From the NCBI GenBank assembly GCA_964400355.1, contig CAYNTO010000025.1, positions 1-42,678 on the forward strand: DNA of 42,678 nt, written 5' to 3'. Positions 34,112-42,530 of this stretch are shown piece by piece. Source of the stretch: JACKAL01 sp964400355 (GTDB lineage Bacteria; Bdellovibrionota; Bdellovibrionia; Bdellovibrionales; JAGQZY01). The notes below the pieces were generated by a model. That model was not told where the DNA came from. It made no database searches and saw only the letters and a list, made by a program, of their open reading frames with translations. The position numbers were made by a program, and so were the translations under genes. Numbering within the stretch: the stretch's first letter is position 1; every line of letters starts with the position of its first letter.

Positions 34112-35233
34112 CTAAATGTTGCCAGTTCTCTTAAACGAGAACGGGTAAGAGACCTTTACATCCACGCCACCATCCGGTAGCGGGAACTTCCAGCTTTTTA
34201 AACGCATAACTATACACTCTTCGATCTGTTTGGAATTGAGTGTGGTGTTTTCCACATCGGCCAGTTTCACTTGGCCATTGCCGCCAATTGTGAAACGCAC
34301 TCCCACTCGACCCGCAAGTGAGGGATCCAACTGCAATCCTTGCTCGTAGCAAAAGCGAATTTGCCCCATGTTTCGGCGAATCACATCACTTACTAAATCT
34401 AAATCCAGGCCACCCTCGATGATCGCCTCGCGACCCAGTGGAATGGGCATATTGCCGGCGGAACCAACCATGGAGAGTTTTCCGTAACCAGCTTGGCCGC
34501 CACCTTTGCCTTTCGTGCCATAGCCACCGCCACCGGCGATGTTTTGGCCCGCTCCGAGAGGCGCCGAAGTGAGGCCTTTAGCGTAGATCGACGTTTGCAC
34601 GCCGCCACTCCCACCGGTTCCACCGAGCCCTGGGCCCGCCGTGGTGTTCACCGCATTGAGATTGAGACCACCGCGCTGATTGCTCGACTTCATACTGCCG
34701 AGCACAGCCAGCGCACCCATGCGCTTGATCCCGTTGAATTTTTTATTGGTGTCTACTTTAACTGTGGCATCCGGCTTGATCATTTGCTGTTTGACTGTTT
34801 CTTTAGGCTGGATCTTTTTAACGATTTGAACCACCTGCTGCTTGAGCTCTTCTTTTTTTGCCGCGTTGTCGCCGGTCATTGTCGAAAGCCAAGATACAAG
34901 CGCACCACTTAAAACCATCACTCCGACAACAATCGAAATCGACGTGCGTTTATTGTCTTTTTTAAGCTCCGCACTTTTCTCGAGCGCCGCGATGTCTTGC
35001 ACAAGGCGCAACGTTACGTTTTTACCGATGGTCACCGGCGTTTTTTGGATCTCTTTGGGATCAACCACACCGAGTTTTTTATAAAGAATACGATTTGCAT
35101 TGAGCATTTCCAGTTCGGAATGCAGCTCTATTCGACGCGTGTCTTCGCGACAAATAACGTGTGCGGCATTTCCATCCCAATGGAATATCCGCGCTACCTT
35201 GTTGTCCCCATTTTCTAGAACCAATCTTTTCAT
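34112..35233 (-). CDS. AgmX/PglI C-terminal-domain (TonB-like) energy transducer
   Basis: 373 residues. The cytoplasmic N-terminus (1-96) is followed by one membrane span (about 98-116), a Lys-rich coil (122-170), a Gly/Ala-rich flexible stretch (186-262) that could cross the periplasm, and an AgmX/PglI-type C-terminal domain (275-368). The last holds the conserved C295 (IRFCYEQ) and C340 (EECIVMRLKSWKFP) and the N-P-x-L-x-G-x-V pattern. In Myxococcus these TonB-like proteins (GltG/GltJ) link the AglRQS motor to the outer membrane. A GGGGA site precedes the ATG. It lies next to the exported small protein gene (14 bases). Confidence 0.87.
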   Translation of the reverse strand: MKRLVLENGDNKVARIFHWDGNAAHVICREDTRRIELHSELEMLNANRILYKKLGVVDPKEIQKTPVTIGKNVTLRLVQDIAALEKSAELKKDNKRTSISIVVGVMVLSGALVSWLSTMTGDNAAKKEELKQQVVQIVKKIQPKETVKQQMIKPDATVKVDTNKKFNGIKRMGALAVLGSMKSSNQRGGLNLNAVNTTAGPGLGGTGGSGGVQTSIYAKGLTSAPLGAGQNIAGGGGYGTKGKGGGQAGYGKLSMVGSAGNMPIPLGREAIIEGGLDLDLVSDVIRRNMGQIRFCYEQGLQLDPSLAGRVGVRFTIGGNGQVKLADVENTTLNSKQIEECIVMRLKSWKFPLPDGGVDVKVSYPFSFKRTGNI

Positions 35234-35247
35234 GGTCTACTCCCCAT

Positions 35248-35507
35248 CTAGTAGCGTGTTGTTGACTGCTGGATTCTGTCCTTAAAATCCTTGCGCACTT
35301 CGAGCAAACCATCGAGGACTTTGTCTTGCTCCACGGTAGTAACCGCTTCGTCCGTAAAATGGTATTTCCCTTGAATCAATAATTCATCAAAACTCATGTC
35401 GGTGGATTTGCTGCCAGCGGCTTTTTTCGCCTCTTCGGTTGCAGCTTCCTTGGACTTCGCGGCCTCTGGTTGAGGAGCGGCAAACACCAAAGTTAAAAAC
35501 AAACTCA
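35248..35507 (-). CDS. Small exported protein, 5' end missing at the gap
   Basis: About 86 residues remain, in frame up to the block of Ns (35508-35607), with stop at 35248. The first visible residues, S-L-F-L-T-L-V-F-A-A-P, look like the hydrophobic core and cleavage site of a signal peptide, so the start is likely just inside the gap. The mature part is Ala/Lys/Glu-rich and then a compact domain (D-E-L-L-I-Q-G-K-Y-H-F ... V-R-K-D-F-K-D-R-I-Q-Q-S). Because the gap is 100 Ns, a uniform placeholder, reading this as the end of the upstream TPR protein is likely an artefact. Function unknown; it is part of the Glt-like operon. Confidence 0.6.
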
Positions 35508-35607
35508 NNNNNNNNNNNNNNNNNNNNNNNNNNNNNNNNNNNNNNNNNNNNNNNNNNNNNNNNNNNNNNNNNNNNNNNNNNNNNNNNNNNNNNNNNNNNN
35601 NNNNNNN
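35508..35607. other. Assembly gap of exactly 100 Ns
   Basis: 100 consecutive N bases, the usual filler for a scaffold gap of unknown length. It hides the end of the TPR-like gene and probably the beginning of the small exported gene. Confidence 0.97.
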
Positions 35608-38355
35608 CACATCGGCAATTTTCGCCTGCTGCTCATTGGGCATAGCCGATTTTAATACCGCCATCTCACGAATAAACACTTTGCGAATCGGCTGCGCCTG
35701 CGCATCCACCACTTCTCGGTACTTTGCAAAGCTGGCATCTTGTCCGTAAATTTCGGAAAGCTTGGCTTTGATGTCGTTGGCTTTGGTTTGATGCGGACCC
35801 GCTTGTTGCGACAACAAACTCAAATACTGCTGCTCTTCCTCGCCCGACAAACCTTCGGGCACCGGAAGCGAAAGCACTTCGTTGTAAAAGCGCTCATTCT
35901 CTTGCGCCACGAGGCTTAAGAACACCACTTGCGATGCCCACTCTTGAGCGTCCACGGCTTTCATGGCTTGCTTTTCGGCTTCGTCCAAATAGGCCACTCG
36001 CATTTTTAAGCTCTTTGCCAACTTTCCTTGGCTGGAGGAGTCGATCACCGAACCTTTGATCTTGTCGCGCAATGGAATATAGGCGGCAAGTAACTTTGAG
36101 CGGAGTGCTGCCGATCCAAAAGGTGTGGCTGCAAGATTTTTGTCGTTAGTGATGCGATCAAGAAGCTTGGCGTTTCCGCTGTGGGCGTACACCTCATAAA
36201 TCATTTGCGCGTACACGTCGGAATTTTGCTCCAACGTTTTTCGTTGCGCTTCAAGTTCCTTCTCAGAGTAGTTGAGCTTGCGCACCAATTCACTGGCAAC
36301 GGCTACCGCTTTGTCTTTGTCTTTTACAACCTTTAAATACTGGCGGTAATAACCGGTGGCATCTTTACCGGCAAGGTCTGCAAGCAGCGCCAGTTTTAAA
36401 AACTTTTGCTCCTCTTCGCCCGTCATCTTCATTTTTTCCGTGGCGGCAAGAGCGCCCGCAAAATCAAACTGAAGTTCGGCAAGCCATGCCTTGCGTGAGA
36501 GCGCGAATTCGCGATCCACATCGGCGAGCGCGGGCTGGCGTAAAAGCTCTTCCGCCGCGTCTCGCGCCGGCTGCAGCTTTCCTAATTTTTCCGCCAAGAT
36601 CAGTTTATTTTTAAGGTACGTGATCTTCTCGTCGGGAGATGCACCTTTGGATTCAAAGCGCATCAGCGTTGCCCATGCAGCCTCCAAGTTTCCACTGGTT
36701 GCCTGCTGCGACGACTGAGTGAGGACCGATTTACGAGCGACGGACTGAAGTGATGCCGCTTGGCTTGGAAGTGCTTTTGAAAGCTCGCTGGACCACGCCT
36801 CGAGCCGCACGTCATCTTTAAGTAAAACCAGCGCATCCATGGCCAAATCTGCAGATTTGCTACGAATGTCGGCCGGTGCCTTTTTATCCAAAGCCAACGC
36901 CTTAAACTGTTCGGCGGCAGCCTCGTTTTGGCCCATTTCGTAAACGAGCTGCGCCCGTTGATAGCGAACATCTATTTCTTTTTTGCGATCAATACTCTTG
37001 GCAAGATAGGCACTGGTGGCTTTGTCGATGTTCTCGTTCTTTTTAGAAAGTTCGGCGCTTTCGATGGCACCCAAAAGGGCAGTTTCTAACCACGTCTTTT
37101 GCTGATCAGTGAGCGGCGCCTTGCTTTGCGTAAGGCTGTCTGCGACAAACAGGTTTTCGTTCATTGCAAATTCGTGCTCACCCTTTTTCTGTGCGGCCTG
37201 AGCCTGCCACAAACGAAGATCGTGCTCTTCAGGGAATACGGCAAGATACTGTTTATAAGCATCGAGAAGTTCTGGAGATGCTTCCTTTTTTTCGAGCGCA
37301 CTCCAATCCACCACGAACTGCTTGAGGCGAATCTTTAAGTTTTTACAACTGTCGTCTGTGCATGCACCCAAACTCTTCCATAAGTCTAAAGATTGCGAAA
37401 AATCCTGCACCGCTTTATCGCGTTGTTGATGTTGTGCTTGAAGTTGTGCCAAGTGCACATGACCTTCGAGTCGTTGTTGAGGATTCGACTGACGCTGAAT
37501 CACAAAGCGCCATGCCGCGATCGCCGCTGGCACTTGGCCCAGGCGCTCGTACTCGCTTGCCAAATATTGGGTATGCGCTAGCTTCGCGTTTTCAGGACTC
37601 AATGTATAAAGCTCTTCGATATGCTTTTCACTAAATGGCAGACGCGAGAGGAATGTGGCATAGTCGCGACTCACTTCTTCCTGAAACTGCTTGTCCACGC
37701 TCACTGCACCACCTACAGTGCGCGAGAGCAGCTCCTGCGAGCTTAGCACGGCCTTTAATTCCGCCGCGGCGGCATCCATACGATTCATATTGAACAAGCT
37801 CCAACCGGCACGATAGGTGGCAAGGCCTTTTTGAGTGGGATGGCTCTGCTTCACCTTGTTGTAGTGCTCGAGGGCGAGGGGGTAGTTTCTTTTTTTAAAG
37901 TACACTTCCGCTAAAGAGAGCTGAGCCTCGCTCGCGATCGATGGGTTTTCGTTTTTTAAAAGTTGCTCATATATAGATATGGCTTTGGCCTCTTGACCGG
38001 TGAGCTCGTGCAGATGGCCCACTTGGGTGAGAACACGGGCTTTCTGATCGCTCTGCAGTTGGGGAAGAACCGAATTGTACATCTCGATGGCTTTTTTGCG
38101 ATCTCTGTCCCCGGCCGTACATGTTGTGCAGCCTTGGTTCAGTTCGGCGTTGGCGAGTCGGCGTGCGCGCTCTGCATGGAGATCACCCAAACGCAGTGTG
38201 ATCGAGGTCTTTGACGAATCATTGGGCGCTAAATTGAGGTTCACTTGAGTGAGTTTTTCAATCAAGAGATTCTGTGCCTTTTCGTCCAGGCCGTCGTTGG
38301 CAGATGAAAACGCTGCGCTCAAAACAAAGGCAGCAGCGAGAACTAATTTAGACAT
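35608..38355 (-). CDS. Large exported TPR-repeat protein, 3' end missing at the gap
   Basis: At least 915 residues from ATG 38355, preferred over an ATG two codons upstream because AAGG is spaced correctly. The signal peptide ends SSAN or FSSA-N (near residue 21). The sequence is rich in TPR-like helical pairs: A-L-E-H-Y-N-K-V-K-Q-S-H-P, A-I-A-A-W-R-F-V-I-Q-R-Q-S, A-E-L-K-A-V-L. The long array fits the big periplasmic TPR scaffold of the Myxococcus Glt machine (GltE/AglT or GltD-like). It starts close to the second ExbD-like stop. The end runs into the N block, so the C-terminus is unknown. Orthology is inferred. Confidence 0.8.
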
Positions 38356-38363
38356 ATGCATCC

Positions 38364-38858
38364 TTACTTCATAAGAATAGCGAATTTGATATCGCTAAAC
38401 CCGGCATTTCCCGATGCCACAACAATGGAATTCATTTGTTCGTACTTCAAACGGCGATCCGCCTGAATCGTTACAATCCCTGGATACTCTTCGTTGGGAT
38501 GAGTTTCCTTATACTGCTCGCGAAGCTTCATCATTTCCGCAACCAGATCCGATTCCTTAATCTCTTTGTCTTCTAGAAAAATTTTACCCTCTTCCAGTTT
38601 AATCACCGGATGGCGCTCGAGCATAATGCCGAGACCCGCTTTAGGAAGCTCCATGTTTTTTCCCAGCGTGAGGATTTCTCCCGAGGAGGAAAAGCTCATT
38701 AAAAGAAAAATCACCAGAATTGAAAACGCATCAATAAGCGCGGTTAAAAGAAGATCTGCAAAAATGCTCTTCTTATGGCGCTTACCTTTCGGGTTTAACA
38801 CTGAGACATTGGCAAGCGATGTAAACATGGTTTGCTTTACGGTAGTTGATCCCATCAT
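38364..38858 (-). CDS. ExbD/TolR-like protein 2 (AglS/AglQ type)
   Basis: 164 residues. A cytosolic N-terminus of about 30 Lys/Arg-containing residues is followed by one membrane span (about 36-55) with the essential aspartate in A-L-I-D-A-F-S-I-L-V-I-F, which carries protons in the ExbD/TolR family. The periplasmic part (60-164) ends with the ExbD-like G-I-V-T-I-Q-A-D-R-R-L-K-Y motif. Its ATG overlaps the previous stop (ATGATG). With the first ExbD-like and the MotA/TolQ-like gene it makes an AglR-AglQ-AglS type proton channel. Confidence 0.9.
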   Translation of the reverse strand: MMGSTTVKQTMFTSLANVSVLNPKGKRHKKSIFADLLLTALIDAFSILVIFLLMSFSSSGEILTLGKNMELPKAGLGIMLERHPVIKLEEGKIFLEDKEIKESDLVAEMMKLREQYKETHPNEEYPGIVTIQADRRLKYEQMNSIVVASGNAGFSDIKFAILMK

Positions 38859-39310
38859 AGAGGTGATACTCCCAGATCCACCAGACCTTGTTGTTTAAAG
38901 TTGTCCATAAGCACAATCATGTCTTCGTACAATGACGCCGCTTGCGGCTGAATGAGCGCCGTTCGCAATTCGGGCTCCAAAGTTTTGAGCTCTTTAATCG
39001 CCACGTCGATTTGCGTGAGATCCATCTTACCCTCAAGACCTTTGATACCTAATTTATGCAATTTCCCAGGAACTTTTTTTGAGTCCTGCACATTCAATGT
39101 GACAGCCCCATCAGCGCCCATATTCACCCATAACGTGGGTTTTTTAACAGTCTCCGCGGCGGGTTGCCCGCCGACGGCCTGTTTAACGTCCATCGATCCC
39201 ACCTGCACCCATACCGCCGTCAAAAGTAAAAAACAGATGCACGATGATAATAGATCGATAAATGGAATCAGATTGATTTCAAAATCCAGATGTTGTTTTC
39301 CAGCTCTCAC
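38855..39310 (-). CDS. ExbD/TolR-like protein 1 (AglQ/AglS type)
   Basis: 151 residues. A short cytosolic N-terminus precedes one membrane span (about 14-38) with the key Asp in L-I-P-F-I-D-L-L-S-S-C-I-C-F. The periplasmic domain (45-151) has an ExbD-like alpha/beta pattern. It is distinct from, not a copy of, the next gene, as in AglQ and AglS. It is coupled by a 4-base overlap to the second ExbD-like gene and starts 41 bases after the MotA/TolQ-like gene. Confidence 0.9.
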   Translation of the reverse strand: MRAGKQHLDFEINLIPFIDLLSSCICFLLLTAVWVQVGSMDVKQAVGGQPAAETVKKPTLWVNMGADGAVTLNVQDSKKVPGKLHKLGIKGLEGKMDLTQIDVAIKELKTLEPELRTALIQPQAASLYEDMIVLMDNFKQQGLVDLGVSPL

Positions 39311-39351
39311 TTGAGCCTCCTTGCCATTGCAAACAAAAACCTAGTCGAAGA

Positions 39352-40047
39352 CTAGGCGTTGATTTCGTTGCTGCTCGCTGCTTTTCCTGTGTAGCGAAGA
39401 CCTTTTACAGTCATAGGATCGTAGGCGTAGCTCAAAAGATTAAATGCTTTGAGCGACCCCTGCGTGAGTTCTTCCATAAGATGGTTGGTGCGGTTCACTA
39501 GGATAGCGTACGCCACAAGCGCCGGAATCGCTACGATCAGCCCGTACGCTGTGGCGTTCATGGCTTCGGAAATACCTGCTGAGAGCAGCGCCGCTTTTTC
39601 TGCGGGGTTGGCGTAAGCCACTGCCGCAAACGATTTGATCATACCCGTGATCGTCCCGAGAAGACCAGTAAGGGTCGCCACGTTGCCGAGCATGGAGAGA
39701 AACGCTGTGCGCTTTTCTAAAGTGGAATTTTCCGCGATCAACACCTCGTCCATGCGACCTTGAATTTCATCTTTGCCGCCTAAATTTTTAGCCGCTTGGG
39801 CGCCCGCGTGGATGGTCACCGCGAGAGGGTTCTCAGCATGTTGAGTTTGGGATACCACTTGGTCCAAATCGCCCTTGCGAATTGTCGCCTCCATAGAGCG
39901 CATGAAATCCTGGCTGATTTTGGTGCGTTTGAAGAACAACACATACGATCTCTCTATAATAATAGCGACCGACGACACCTGCAGAGCCAAGATGGCCCAC
40001 ATAAAAATTCCGCCCTCGTGAAAAGCCGTAGCTATAGACTGAAACAT
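39352..40047 (-). CDS. MotA/TolQ/ExbB proton channel protein (AglR type)
   Basis: 231 residues from ATG 40047, preceded by AAAGGGGGAA; an in-frame extension of 31 residues upstream lacks a site. Three membrane spans are seen: about 12-34 (FMWAILALQVSSVAIIIERSY in pieces), about 125-150 (FLSMLGNVATLTGLLGTITGMI) and about 165-190 (NATAYGLIVAIPALVAYAILV). The family motif T-G-L-L-G-T-I-T-G-M and the G-L-I-V-A-I-P motif are present. With two ExbD-like proteins following, it is the stator of a proton-driven motor such as AglRQS. It heads the operon running to 29510. Confidence 0.92.
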   Translation of the reverse strand: MFQSIATAFHEGGIFMWAILALQVSSVAIIIERSYVLFFKRTKISQDFMRSMEATIRKGDLDQVVSQTQHAENPLAVTIHAGAQAAKNLGGKDEIQGRMDEVLIAENSTLEKRTAFLSMLGNVATLTGLLGTITGMIKSFAAVAYANPAEKAALLSAGISEAMNATAYGLIVAIPALVAYAILVNRTNHLMEELTQGSLKAFNLLSYAYDPMTVKGLRYTGKAASSNEINA

Positions 40048-40382
40048 GATTCCCCCTTTGGAATGTGCACGCCCCCAAAGGCGTGTCGACAAGTCGAGCA
40101 TTACGCACACTGTGCGTTTACAAACAAAATCAAAACACATTTCTGATGTTGCACAACAAAAAAAGAAAAATCAGGTGCCAATTCAGGGTATTTTATGAAA
40201 TGCGCCATAGAAACTTACAGAAAGTGAAATATGAGTGCACCGCGAAGGTGCATCAGTACTGAGCAAAATAAAGTTTTAAATATTTCCAGGACGGTGGCGA
40301 CGCGTGGGAAGCGGCACCGATGAGGGCCGCACACGGTGAACGAGGCTGGGTGCAGGGTTTTGCCACCCGGCCAACGAGGATT
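40048..40382. promoter_or_regulatory. Intergenic leader upstream of the Glt-like operon
   Basis: A 335-base gap holds the likely promoter and leader of the Glt-like operon and the 3' region of the Lys-rich gene. Inverted repeats are visible: cacgcc/ggcgtg (40068-40073 and 40080-40085), a perfect odd palindrome acgcaca-c-tgtgcgt (40103-40117), and a tgcacc/ggtgca stem (about 40234-40250). I could not place a convincing -35/-10 pair or a T-tailed terminator. No gene is seen. Confidence 0.5.
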
Positions 40383-41159
40383 CTAGAACTCCTCGTCTCC
40401 TCTATCGGCGACTTCGGTGCTAATGCCGCGCACTTCGTCGATGAAGTTTTCATCTTCTTCGAACTCGTCGAGTGTGCTCGACTCGTCGATATCCAATTCC
40501 TGGATGGCACTCATAAAATCGGCTTCGGTATGAAGGTCTTTACGGATCAGTTCTAAGAACTTGATCGGGTATCTGGAGGTGAGTTCCTCGATGTATTGCT
40601 CCAGTTTGCCTTCGGACAGAATTTTTTTACGGTTTTGGATTTTCTTCCAGAACAGGAGGTAGTGGTAGCGGCAATAGAGTTCCACGGCAGAAAGTTGATC
40701 GCAATCTTTCACTTTGCAAAGCCTGCGGCCTTCCGCATCGGTCAAAAACACATCGCGCTCAGCCGGCCGTTCGATGACGAGCTTTTCCTCACCACTGGCC
40801 GCCGCGGCGTCGACCTTGCCTTTGCCCTTTTTGGCTTCTTTAGTCACCGGCTCTTTGCCCGGAGCTTTTTCTTTGCCTTTGGCGTCTGCGGGCTTGGCAA
40901 GCACTGCTGCTTTAGAAGACTTTTTGGCATCGTCTTTGGCAGGTTTTACTGCTTTGACTTTGGTCGCCTTAACCTTTGCCGCCGGTACCTTTTTTACAGG
41001 TGCGGCCTTTTTCGCCACAGCCGGCTTTTTGCCTGCTGCAGCTTTTTTGGGCGCTGCCGCTTTTTTAGCAGGAGCCGCCTTTTTAGCCGCTTTGGCGGGT
41101 TTTGCGGCTTTAGCCGGTTTAGCTTTTACGGGTTTCGCAGGTTTTTTCTTCTTTGCCAT
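40383..41159 (-). CDS. Histone-H1-like Lys/Ala/Pro-rich protein with putative zinc knuckle
   Basis: 258 residues. The first 120 are almost only Lys, Ala, Pro and Val (K-K-A-A-A-P-K-K-type repeats), like the DNA-binding tails of eukaryotic histone H1 and AlgP/HctB-type bacterial proteins. Residues 130-200 form a compact domain with C148-x4-C153-x9-C163-x2-H166 (C-K-V-K-D-C, L-Y-C-R-Y-H), a plausible zinc site, followed by a helical segment. The C-terminus (220-258) is strongly acidic (D-E-F-E-E-D-E-N). The basic tail and the acidic tail suggest a nucleoid-associated or RNA-binding protein with internal regulation. The function is unproven. Confidence 0.75.
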   Translation of the reverse strand: MAKKKKPAKPVKAKPAKAAKPAKAAKKAAPAKKAAAPKKAAAGKKPAVAKKAAPVKKVPAAKVKATKVKAVKPAKDDAKKSSKAAVLAKPADAKGKEKAPGKEPVTKEAKKGKGKVDAAAASGEEKLVIERPAERDVFLTDAEGRRLCKVKDCDQLSAVELYCRYHYLLFWKKIQNRKKILSEGKLEQYIEELTSRYPIKFLELIRKDLHTEADFMSAIQELDIDESSTLDEFEEDENFIDEVRGISTEVADRGDEEF

Positions 41160-41561
41160 AGTCCGTTAGGAATCGGTCACTTCGAGACTCCTGTCAACAG
41201 ACACTCTCGCCCTTTATACCTCGCATCTAACCGGACTGGTTTGGAAGGAGTACTGGCGTGTTTTGGATGGTCACTGTGTGGTGGGCCCGGCGACTTCCCC
41301 TGGGAAAGTGAGATGGGAGGCGGATGACACCGCTTTCGAACGGGAGGCTCGATGATGATAGAAACACGGGTGGGGCACCGAAGAGTCCGCAAGAAGTTGC
41401 AAATTCTGTTTGCGGACGCGCTGGTCGCAGGATTAGGGCAGGCCGCTCCCACATGTTTGCGCCCCACTATCGATGAAGAATCGGTACCCCCATGGCGACA
41501 TTTTCCACGCGGGCACTGCCGTAGACTGCCCATTTACCAAATCCCGTAAGCGGTGCCTCTC
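41160..41561. other. Gap without a convincing gene
   Basis: About 400 bases between the Lys-rich gene and the truncated DUF222 gene. No open frame here has a family signature, and no HNH motif (C-x2-C, IDH, HN) is found to complete the neighbour. A stem of 8 bp, gtccgcaa (41384-41391) and ttgcggac (41409-41416), with an extra 3-bp inner stem is the only clear structure. It may be a decayed gene 3' part or a small RNA. Confidence 0.45.
41384..41416. repeat. Hairpin-forming inverted repeat in the 41160-41561 gap
   Basis: 8-bp perfect arms plus a nested 3-bp stem (gaa at 41392-41394 with ttc at 41403-41405) in a stretch with no gene. Function unknown. Confidence 0.4.
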
Positions 41562-42269
41562 TTATGGATCCCCCACAGATTGGCAACTCGCACGATTGAC
41601 CGATAACGAGTTCACTACAGAATTCGCTGCCGACTCGCCCCGCGGTAGAGTTCCAAATCGTTTTCTGTACTCTTTGTGAGCTAGAAAACAGACCACATCC
41701 GTCCACTTGTGGCTGGGAACGCAATGTGATAGCCCGTTTCGGACGGCTGTTAGAATTTCCATTTGTTGGCTTGAAAAGGTGAGCGTCAGCGTGACAGATG
41801 CGTTTCGATGTAGTTGTTCACGCTCGATGGGTTCAATGGGAAAATTGAGTTCGCGAGCAATTACAAACTCTGTCTCTTTTTTTGAAACAGACTCTACTTT
41901 TTTGAGGAGTTCTTTTTTTTCTTCTACGGTGAGCCTTCGATTTTCCAGTTTTTTTATTGTGCGTGCGGCTTTTTGCACCTGTGAGGCCTGGTAAATGGTT
42001 AAGGCCCCACTTTCTATTTTTTCAGCAATGTCCGGCACCTCTCTGAGAAGTCGCGCCGAATCGATGCGTCTTTGCGCTTTGGCAGGAGAGTAGTGAAAAA
42101 CCTCAAGCAGATATTGAAACAAACTGGGGTATGCTTCCTGCAAATAAATTTTGCGAGTTTCTATTTCGGCGATACATTCGATCGCAACGCGGTCCGCCCG
42201 CTTTTCAAATGTTTCAATTTTTAAAAGTTTATCTTTAAGTTCCTGATTGCTGAGTTTCGCATATTTCAT
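41562..42269 (-). pseudogene. Truncated DUF222/HNH-endonuclease family gene
   Basis: 235 residues. The N-terminal 185 match the DUF222-like helical domain common in Bdellovibrio HNH proteins (MKYAKLSNQELKDKLLK; a S-L-F-Q-Y-L-L-E-V-F-H-Y-S motif; A-Q-R-R-I-D-S-A-R-L-L-R; a L-T-I-Y-Q-A-S-Q-V-Q segment). Complete members are longer and end in an HNH nuclease domain, which is missing here: after H-K-E-Y-R-K-R-F-G the sequence turns unrelated (S-V-V-N-S-L-S-V-N-R-A-S) and stops. A strong CAGGAGGACCAC site precedes the ATG, so the start is clear. It is either a truncated gene or a fragment still expressed. The mutation point lies near 41650. Confidence 0.65.
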
Positions 42270-42518
42270 GTGGTCCTCCTGAAAACCTGTTCTCCGTTCA
42301 ATCTACCACCGATTTTAAAAGCTGTTTTCTTGAGAAAATGGCTTGGGCCTGTCGCTGAAGTCGAGTGCTCTATAAGCGTTATTGAGATCAATAAGCGAGC
42401 CTGGTGAGCATTAAAAATGAAAGACATGATCCTTCGCTGCCTGTCGCAAAACTGCATACGCCGCGCAGTTTAGAGCTCAAGATATTGTGTCCAGAAAAAA
42501 ATTAAAATTTTTAAAAAA
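42270..42518. other. Intergenic region before the terminal repeat
   Basis: About 250 bases: the leader and ribosome site of the DUF222 fragment (42270-42285), then AT-rich sequence (42493-42520) before the minisatellite. No clear gene. Confidence 0.5.
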
Positions 42519-42530
42519 ATGCTTCGCGCC

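Noticed and set aside
40596..41327. 243-residue Phe/Arg-rich open frame on the plus strand
   Set aside because: A complement of the Lys/Ala-rich repeats of the minus-strand gene; composition explained by low complexity.
41177..41533. 118-residue Cys/Pro-rich frame as the missing HNH domain
   Set aside because: No C-x2-C, IDH or HN motifs in the right order; composition looks noncoding.
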